A stretch of 10,949 nt of DNA from Nanoarchaeota archaeon SCGC AAA011-G17 (lineage in GTDB: Archaea; Nanobdellota; Nanobdellia; SCGC-AAA011-G17). Positions 6,939 to 10,949 of the stretch are shown here, in pieces. The notes under the pieces were generated by a model that had not been told where the DNA came from, searched no databases, and was given only the letters and a program-made list of their open reading frames with translations. The number at the start of each line of letters is the position of its first letter. Position 1 is the stretch's first letter. The position numbers and the translations under genes were made by a program. Where the stretch lies: NCBI GenBank assembly GCA_000402515.1, contig AQRL01000010.1:1-10949 (forward strand). The letters run 5' to 3'.

Positions 6939-9130
6939 TATTTATTGTCTCCCTTTACCTCAATTATCTTCATAGTATCATTTCCAAAAATATCAACTAC
7001 TTTAATAGCAATTTTTCTTTTTCCAGAATCTAATTTTTTAAAAGGAGTTTTTAATTCCAATTCTCTGTTTTTTTTTGTTCTAAATGACTGCCATTCATTT
7101 TCAAAAATATAATCTCCTGTCCAAACCTCTTCATATTCTTTTTTATACTCCTCCAAATCTAATTTTCCTGTTTGTTTTATATCTTTTTGTTTTTCCATCT
7201 TGATTATTTCTTTTTTACTTTCAAAATCGAAATCAACCGCCCAATAATCAATCCAGTCTGTCCATTTTTTAGTTAAAATTTCTCTTCTGATTATTCCTTC
7301 CTTATCTTTTGATACTTTTATTATATTGCCATTTTCCACTAAAATCTTATCTCCGCCATCCTTTAAATTCTCCTCAACATTTTTTATAGAATCTTGATTA
7401 TAAAAGACTGAAAAATCTGTTAGTTCAATTGCTATTGAATTATCTTTGTAGAGTGGTTTAACCTCAATATAAGAGACATCATTGAAAACAATCTGATTTT
7501 TTTCAACAGCCCTTTTATCAAAAACATCTTTTGGAATATATTTTAGAGCTAAATCTACACCTCTGGCCTTTGCTTCTTCTTGTATATGTGGGAATAAACC
7601 CATTTCAAATTCAAACGCTAAAACATCTAATTTTGTTATTTTCTTTTCAATTGCTTCTTGAATTGCTTCTTCAACAAATAACCTTCCAACAGGTAAATCA
7701 ACTGGTCCAATAACCACCATTCTATTAAGTTTTTTCCCTGAAAATGTTTTAAATCCTTCAACCTTTTCTGCTCTATAAGCATGAAGAATTAATTTAACAA
7801 ACTCTTCCTCTTTCTTAGCTAATTGTTTTTGTTTTTCTTCATCTCTAAGATTTGGATTAACTCCAATATAATGCTGTCTTTCGTATTTTCCAAGATTTAA
7901 TATCTCAAATGCCCTGAAATCTTTTCCTTCATTCTTTAGCTGCCTTTGTACATTAATCATTCTTTTTCTTGTTGTGTGAATTGCAAATTTACCTAAATCT
8001 GCACCAATCCATTTTCTGCCAAGCTTTTCAGCAATTGAAAGGGTAGTACCAGAACCACAAAAAAAATCACAGATAAGGTCGCCTTTTTTTGAACAGGCCT
8101 CAATTATCCTTTTAATAAGTGCTTCTGGCTTTTGTGTTGGATAATCTATCCATTCTTTTGACATGTTAAAAACTCCAGACATATCCCAGACATCATCCAT
8201 TTTTACTTTACTCTTCCAAACACCAGTTCCCAGATTACAATTAGGACAAGGAATTTCTTCAATGCCTTTTTCACTTTTTAATGATGGAACATAAGGTAAG
8301 ATTCTCTCAGTTTCTAAAGATTCTTCACTAAAAAACCAAGAATCGGATTTAGAATAGAAAAATATAGTATCGTGTTTTTGCGCAAAAAATCTTTTAGATT
8401 TTCCACCCATAAAATAATGCCAAATAATTTCATTCCTAAAATTTTCTTTACCAAATATTTCATCTAGAAGTAATCTTAAATAGGATTTTACTCTCCAATC
8501 ACAATGAACATAGATGCTTCCATCTTCGGCAAGCAAATCCCTCATTAACATTAATCTTTCATACATCATTGCAATAAAACTATCAGCACCTTTTCCCCAT
8601 GTATCTCTATATGCTAATTCTTCCAAAACATTTGGTTGTTTTGTAAACTCTTCATCTCCAATATTAATTTTCATAGAAAAATCTGCTCCAACATCAAATG
8701 GGGGATCAATATAAATTAATTTTATTCCGCCTTGTTTTTCTATTTCTTCTCTTAAGGGTCCATTCTTTAAACTTGAAAGAATTAGTTTATTATCCCCCCA
8801 AATAAGTTTATTTGTCCATCCCTGCAGTTGTCTTCCCCTAGTATCCACATCAAATAAAGTAGCTTGTTTTTCTCCGCTAATCTTCTCTATTCTTGGTTCA
8901 TCTATTTGTTCAATTATTTGAAAAGGAAGGACAACATTTGTAACATCTTCTGACTTGCCATTCCAAACTAACTCAACTTCTCTTTTATCATCAAATAATA
9001 AAAATCTATATTTCTCAGGTAAAGGAATTCCTTTCCTCAAACAATTAGTAATATCTCTAATTTCATTATCTGATAATACTATTTTTGTTTTTGTCTCGTA
9101 TTTTACATTTACTTCTTTCTTCTTTGCCAT
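6938..9130 (-). CDS. mod: Type III DNA adenine methyltransferase, Mod subunit
   Basis: A 730-residue beta-class methyltransferase. The catalytic motif IV, DPPF (142-145), precedes the S-adenosylmethionine motif FCGSGTT (357-363), and YPTQKPEALI (330-339) lies just before motif I, the order seen in Type III Mod proteins. IWGDNKLILSSL (110-121) and SIYVHCDWRVKSYLRLLLDE (205-224) are further family blocks. The region between motifs IV and X carries CPNC (295-298), and the long C-terminal part (about 400-730) has no motif I recognise beyond the conserved end VVDIFGNDTM (711-720). Mod would methylate adenine on one strand of its site and supply sequence specificity to Res. It has no ribosome binding site but has its own TATA-like box, so it can be expressed apart from the upstream small genes. 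That could allow protection to be established before restriction. Confidence 0.93.
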   Translation of the reverse strand: MAKKKEVNVKYETKTKIVLSDNEIRDITNCLRKGIPLPEKYRFLLFDDKREVELVWNGKSEDVTNVVLPFQIIEQIDEPRIEKISGEKQATLFDVDTRGRQLQGWTNKLIWGDNKLILSSLKNGPLREEIEKQGGIKLIYIDPPFDVGADFSMKINIGDEEFTKQPNVLEELAYRDTWGKGADSFIAMMYERLMLMRDLLAEDGSIYVHCDWRVKSYLRLLLDEIFGKENFRNEIIWHYFMGGKSKRFFAQKHDTIFFYSKSDSWFFSEESLETERILPYVPSLKSEKGIEEIPCPNCNLGTGVWKSKVKMDDVWDMSGVFNMSKEWIDYPTQKPEALIKRIIEACSKKGDLICDFFCGSGTTLSIAEKLGRKWIGADLGKFAIHTTRKRMINVQRQLKNEGKDFRAFEILNLGKYERQHYIGVNPNLRDEEKQKQLAKKEEEFVKLILHAYRAEKVEGFKTFSGKKLNRMVVIGPVDLPVGRLFVEEAIQEAIEKKITKLDVLAFEFEMGLFPHIQEEAKARGVDLALKYIPKDVFDKRAVEKNQIVFNDVSYIEVKPLYKDNSIAIELTDFSVFYNQDSIKNVEENLKDGGDKILVENGNIIKVSKDKEGIIRREILTKKWTDWIDYWAVDFDFESKKEIIKMEKQKDIKQTGKLDLEEYKKEYEEVWTGDYIFENEWQSFRTKKNRELELKTPFKKLDSGKRKIAIKVVDIFGNDTMKIIEVKGDNK

Positions 9131-9175
9131 TTTTCTATATTTTAAAATAATATTCTAAACCCTTTTAAACCTTTC
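9131..9175 (-). promoter_or_regulatory. Internal promoter for mod and res
   Basis: On the minus strand GAAAGG-TTTAAAA-GGG places a TATA-like box (complement of 9163-9169) centred about 36 bases before the Mod ATG, with a purine-rich BRE-like GAAAGG directly upstream. This predicts a start about 10 bases before the ATG. No Shine-Dalgarno sequence is present in this gap, which fits a very short leader. The box lies directly after the stop of the 152-residue gene. Confidence 0.5.
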
Positions 9176-9634
9176 TTATAAAATTTCTCCATAAACCCTC
9201 CCACTTCTAATAAACTCATATAATCCCATTAGATACTTAAATGTAAACACTTCATAATTAAACCCAATCTTTTCTCTATGAGGCATCCATTTATACCCAG
9301 ATTCATATCTTAACCTGCCTTTCTTGTCCAAGATTAAATCACTCCAGCAACCACCATCGCTCTCTCTTTTATGCCCCCAATTACTTCTAAATAAAACAAT
9401 CTCATCCATAATACTAAACAAGTCTTTAAATTCCCCAGTCTTTACAAATTCATCCACCCAGAGCAAAATTTCTCTATATATTATCTTCTTTTTTTTAGCT
9501 AATTTTCTCTCATTCTCCCAAAACTTCTTTTCCTCTTCTTCTATTCTTTTATTCTCCTCCCTTTCCTTCATTAATTTAGCCTCATTTTCTTCTTTATACT
9601 TCCAAATTTTTTCTCTTAATATTTCTATGTTCAT
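9176..9634 (-). CDS. Unknown 152-residue protein with N-terminal coiled coil, upstream of mod
   Basis: The start at ATG 9632-9634 is fixed by a full Shine-Dalgarno AGGAGGTG (complement of 9640-9647) 5 bases upstream. Residues 1-50 are almost entirely charged (EENEAKLMKEREENKRIEEE and onward), a likely coiled coil. The rest is a small folded part with SNWGHKRESDGGCWSDLI around residues 88-105 and an aromatic C-terminus. No known domain, nuclease motif or helix-turn-helix is evident, and I do not recognise the family. It sits 45 bases before mod and 2 bases after the 52-residue gene, whose last codons contain its ribosome binding site, so the pair is translationally linked. An accessory or regulatory role in the restriction operon is inferred from position only. 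Confidence 0.8.
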   Translation of the reverse strand: MNIEILREKIWKYKEENEAKLMKEREENKRIEEEEKKFWENERKLAKKKKIIYREILLWVDEFVKTGEFKDLFSIMDEIVLFRSNWGHKRESDGGCWSDLILDKKGRLRYESGYKWMPHREKIGFNYEVFTFKYLMGLYEFIRSGRVYGEIL

Positions 9635-9636
9635 TT

Positions 9637-9795
9637 TTACACCTCCTGATTAATGAGTGATTTCTTTTCTATCTCAAACACTAATTTTTTTCCTATAACT
9701 TCATTATGGTTATAGATATATTTTACTTTCTTGCTTCTAATCCTATAACCTAATGTTTCTAATTCTTCCATTTCCTTTTGTAGTTCTTCTTCCAT
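9637..9795 (-). CDS. Unknown 52-residue protein, first gene of the restriction-modification operon
   Basis: I place the start at ATG 9793-9795 because AGGAG (complement of 9804-9808) lies 8 bases upstream. An ATG 17 codons earlier (9846) would lie upstream of the predicted TATA box and operator, so it would not be in the mRNA. The product begins MEEELQKEMEELETLGYRIR, an acidic helix, followed by a beta-like segment VKYIYNHNEVIGKKLVFEIEKK. The heptad-like E/L pattern suggests a short helix-strand protein that could form dimers. I do not recognise it. Its last codons contain the ribosome binding site of the 152-residue gene, so the two are expected to be made together. A small protein encoded first behind an operator is a layout also used by controller proteins of restriction systems, but no helix-turn-helix is visible. 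Confidence 0.65.
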   Translation of the reverse strand: MEEELQKEMEELETLGYRIRSKKVKYIYNHNEVIGKKLVFEIEKKSLINQEV

Positions 9796-9838
9796 TTTGT
9801 ATTCTCCTGCCTTTAAGTCGGCACGACTTATACTATAT
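9796..9838 (-). promoter_or_regulatory. Promoter and operator-like palindrome of the restriction-modification operon
   Basis: On the minus strand TATATAGTATAA (TATA-like) is followed at once by TAAGTCG-TGC-CGACTTA, a perfect inverted repeat with 7-bp arms and a 3-base centre (9814-9830). The palindrome lies between the TATA box and the ribosome binding site (9804-9808), where the transcription start should fall. A protein bound there would block transcription, so it is a good candidate operator. The palindrome is notably GC-richer than its AT-rich surroundings. Confidence 0.6.
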
Positions 9839-9992
9839 ACTAACAAAAACTAAACAACCACTAAACAATAATAAAAGAATAAGTTAATTTATCTTAACTG
9901 AATTATACTATAAGCATAAGAAAAGTTTATCACTATTAAACAATAATAAAAAAGAATTAACTTTAATCTTTTAATAACTCATTTATACTATA
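9828..9992. repeat. Imperfect 75-80-bp tandem repeats with 11-bp iterated motifs upstream of the operon
   Basis: TTATACTATA occurs at 9828-9837, 9903-9912 and 9983-9992 (spacings 75 and 80). TAAACAATAATAAAA occurs at 9862-9876 and 9937-9951 (spacing 75). The first two units therefore match in phase and the third is a partial copy. Within the first unit ACTAACAA (9839), ACTAAACAA (9849) and ACTAAACAA (9860) recur every 10-11 bases, one helical turn. On the minus strand each TTATACTATA reads TATAGTATAA, so the array may hold three promoter copies. It may instead be an iteron-like binding site. No gene lies in 9796-10019. Confidence 0.6.
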
Positions 9993-10019
9993 TGCTTACT
10001 AATATCTAATCACCCTTAT

Positions 10020-10193
10020 TTAGTAGTATTTAGAGAATCTTTCCACAAATACTGAATTCTCTTCTCCTTTCTTCCCCACTTCACTCCCTTCTATTTTTCC
10101 CCATTTAGCTCTCTCATCCTTCTTTTTCTCATTTAGAGGCACGCTCAGTGCTTTATTGAAATTTCCTTTGGGAAAGTCGCTTCGCTTGAAATC
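10020..10193 (-). other. Start-less open frame in a purine-skewed stretch; possible gene remnant or structured element
   Basis: On the minus strand a frame is open for 57 codons from just after a TGA (10194-10196) to TAA at 10020-10022. It has no ATG; the only plausible start is GTG at 10140-10142 (40 residues). The translation looks protein-like (DFPKGNFNKALSVPLNEKKK near its start, NSVFVERFSKYY at its end), but there is no ribosome binding site. The same stretch has hairpins TTTCC-TTTG-GGAAA (10162-10175) and GCAC-GCTCA-GTGC (10139-10151), and an outer pair TAGAGG (10134-10139) with CCTCTA (10218-10223). It may be the 3' remnant of a lost gene or a non-coding RNA. Between this stretch and the next gene (10224-10249) I see only that gene's ribosome binding site. 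Confidence 0.3.
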
Positions 10194-10249
10194 TCATAAG
10201 CTCTTCACTGTAGGACACCTCTATCAAAAAATAAGCATGGAGATGTAAA

Positions 10250-10339
10250 ATGAAAGAAAAACACTATTGTGAGTTTGAAGTTGCAGAAGAATTAGTTTTC
10301 TGCAGTATTTGCGGAGAAATGTTTGGAGGAGCAAAATGA
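10250..10339 (+). CDS. 29-residue CxxC mini-protein coupled to the ArdC-like gene
   Basis: ATG at 10250 opens 29 codons ending at TGA 10337-10339. GGAGATG (10239-10245) lies 4 bases before the start. The product, MKEKHYCEFEVAEELVFCSI followed by CGEMFGGAK, has C7 and a C18-x-x-C21 pair, with H5 as a possible fourth ligand, so it could fold around zinc as a half zinc ribbon. Its stop overlaps the ATG of the next gene (ATGA), and its last codons carry that gene's GGAGGAG ribosome binding site, so it acts at least as a leader that couples translation. Whether the peptide has its own function is unclear. I do not recognise a family, and its size makes homology hard to judge. Confidence 0.6.
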   Translation: MKEKHYCEFEVAEELVFCSICGEMFGGAK

Positions 10340-10949
10340 ACTCTAACAAATTTCTAAAGGAAATTGAGGCTAATATAAAGGAATTAGCCAGAGAAACAGA
10401 TGACTTCAAGAAGTCAGAATTTTTTAAGAACTATCTTGAAACAATGTCAAAATTCTGGCAGTACAGCTATCATAACCAGCTATTGATACATTTTGCCCTG
10501 CCTGCAGCAAAAAGAGTATCTGGATTCAGGACATGGCAGCTGTTAAACAGAAAAGTAAAGAAGGGAGCAAAGGCAATAAAGATTCTTGCCCCTTATATAA
10601 GAAAGAATAAAGAAGAAGAGGAAATTGCCTCCTTCTTTCCAGTAAGTGTCTTTGATATCTCCCAGACAGAGGGAGAAGAGCTTCCAGAGATAAAGATTAC
10701 AATAGAAGGGGATAATTACAAAGTTTTCCTAGAGAAGCTTGTAGCTTTCTGCAAAGAAAGAGAGATTAAGGTCAATTTCAGCAATTTAGGGATAAATGGG
10801 CTGTACGGCTATAGCAAGGGAGGAGAGATAGCAATCAGTGATAGTGAGAGCATTAATACGCAGACAAATACTATAATACATGAAATAGCGCATGAGCTTC
10901 TTCACAGGAAGAGTGAGCTTTCCAAAGAGCAGAAGGAGATTCAGGCAGA
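10336..10949 (+). CDS. ArdC-like antirestriction protein with zinc metalloprotease motif (3' truncated by the window)
   Basis: The gene starts at ATG 10336 behind GGAGGAG (10325-10331) and is still open at the window end after 204 codons. The N-terminal half matches the ArdC single-strand DNA-binding domain: FWQYSYHNQLLIHFALP (about 40-56), GFRTWQLLNRKVKKGAKAIK (63-82) and LAPYIRK. The second half holds the zinc metallopeptidase site HEIAHELLH beginning at H182 (H182, E183, H186). In the family, ArdC proteins are carried by conjugative elements, bind single-stranded DNA and protect incoming DNA from host restriction; the peptidase motif is shared with ImmA/IrrE proteins. Codon use is less AT-rich than in the restriction genes (38% GC in 10441-10500). 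It points to a plasmid or integrated mobile element. The C-terminal end and third zinc ligand lie outside the window. Confidence 0.85.
   Translation, partial: MNSNKFLKEIEANIKELARETDDFKKSEFFKNYLETMSKFWQYSYHNQLLIHFALPAAKRVSGFRTWQLLNRKVKKGAKAIKILAPYIRKNKEEEEIASFFPVSVFDISQTEGEELPEIKITIEGDNYKVFLEKLVAFCKEREIKVNFSNLGINGLYGYSKGGEIAISDSESINTQTNTIIHEIAHELLHRKSELSKEQKEIQA

Noticed and set aside
6927-9158. Short plus-strand frames opposite mod and the mod start
   Set aside because: They are antisense to a well-supported gene, leucine/serine/phenylalanine-rich as expected from the complement of lysine-rich coding DNA, and lack ribosome binding sites.
9637-9846. Longer 69-residue version of the first restriction-operon gene, starting at 9846
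   Set aside because: The extra 17 codons run through the TATA-like box and the 7-3-7 palindrome, and the inner ATG at 9795 has an AGGAG site at good spacing.
9828-9992. CRISPR array
   Set aside because: Only two to three diverged units, no constant repeat with unique spacers of even length, and no cas operon; the Cas4-like domain here is part of a DUF2779-type nuclease.
10224-10409. Minus-strand 61-codon frame over the CxxC mini-gene and ArdC start
   Set aside because: It opposes a gene with clear motifs and two coupled ribosome binding sites and has no start signal of its own.
1-10949. Alternative genetic code (TGA recoded) or tRNA/rRNA genes
   Set aside because: TGA ends the nuclease gene and the CxxC mini-gene at sensible places, and no cloverleaf or rRNA-like sequence was seen.

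Overview
The window is an AT-rich defence island of about 9.5 kb, set between gene fragments that look like the backbone of a mobile element or plasmid. Host: I favour an archaeon, possibly a DPANN lineage. Two main genes (at 540 and 9130) lack a ribosome binding site but have a TTTTTAAAAT- or TTTAAAA-type box centred about 24 and 36 bases before the ATG, as expected for archaeal promoters with leaderless or very short-leader mRNAs. Other genes in the same window carry good Shine-Dalgarno sequences. TGA is used as a stop, so the code is standard. No rRNA or taxonomic marker is present, so the host is an inference.

Layout. (1) 1-438: the C-terminal end of an unknown gene, a strongly folded non-coding stretch (143-226) and a 55-residue gene. 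(2) 466-3971, plus strand: a putative second defence module. It holds a fused GmrSD/DUF262-DUF1524 restriction-type protein, an overlooked 57-residue gene, and a Cas4-like/DEDD exonuclease (DUF2779 type) whose frame is broken by a perfect 16-bp tandem duplication. A near-identical 20/21-bp direct repeat lies just outside each end of this module (440-460 and 4009-4028). (3) 4033-9795, minus strand: a Type III restriction-modification operon reading 52-residue protein, 152-residue coiled-coil protein, Mod methyltransferase, Res helicase-nuclease and perhaps a 60-residue membrane protein. (4) 9796-10249: its promoter region, with a perfect 7-3-7 operator-like palindrome, 75-80-bp tandem repeats and 11-bp iterated motifs, then a purine/pyrimidine-skewed stretch with an open frame lacking a normal start. 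(5) 10250-10949, plus strand: a 29-residue CxxC mini-protein, translationally coupled to an ArdC-like antirestriction metalloprotease that runs off the window.

Working together: Mod would mark self DNA and Res would cut unmarked DNA. The GmrSD-type protein belongs to a family that commonly cuts modified DNA, so the two systems would cover opposite phage strategies. The ArdC-like gene on the flank is a classic counter-restriction function of conjugative or other mobile DNA. By hand counts of single 60-base samples, the flanks (301-360: 40% GC; 10441-10500: 38%) are richer than the island (1381-1440: 22%; 6001-6060: 30%). This fits defence cargo loaded into a mobile backbone.
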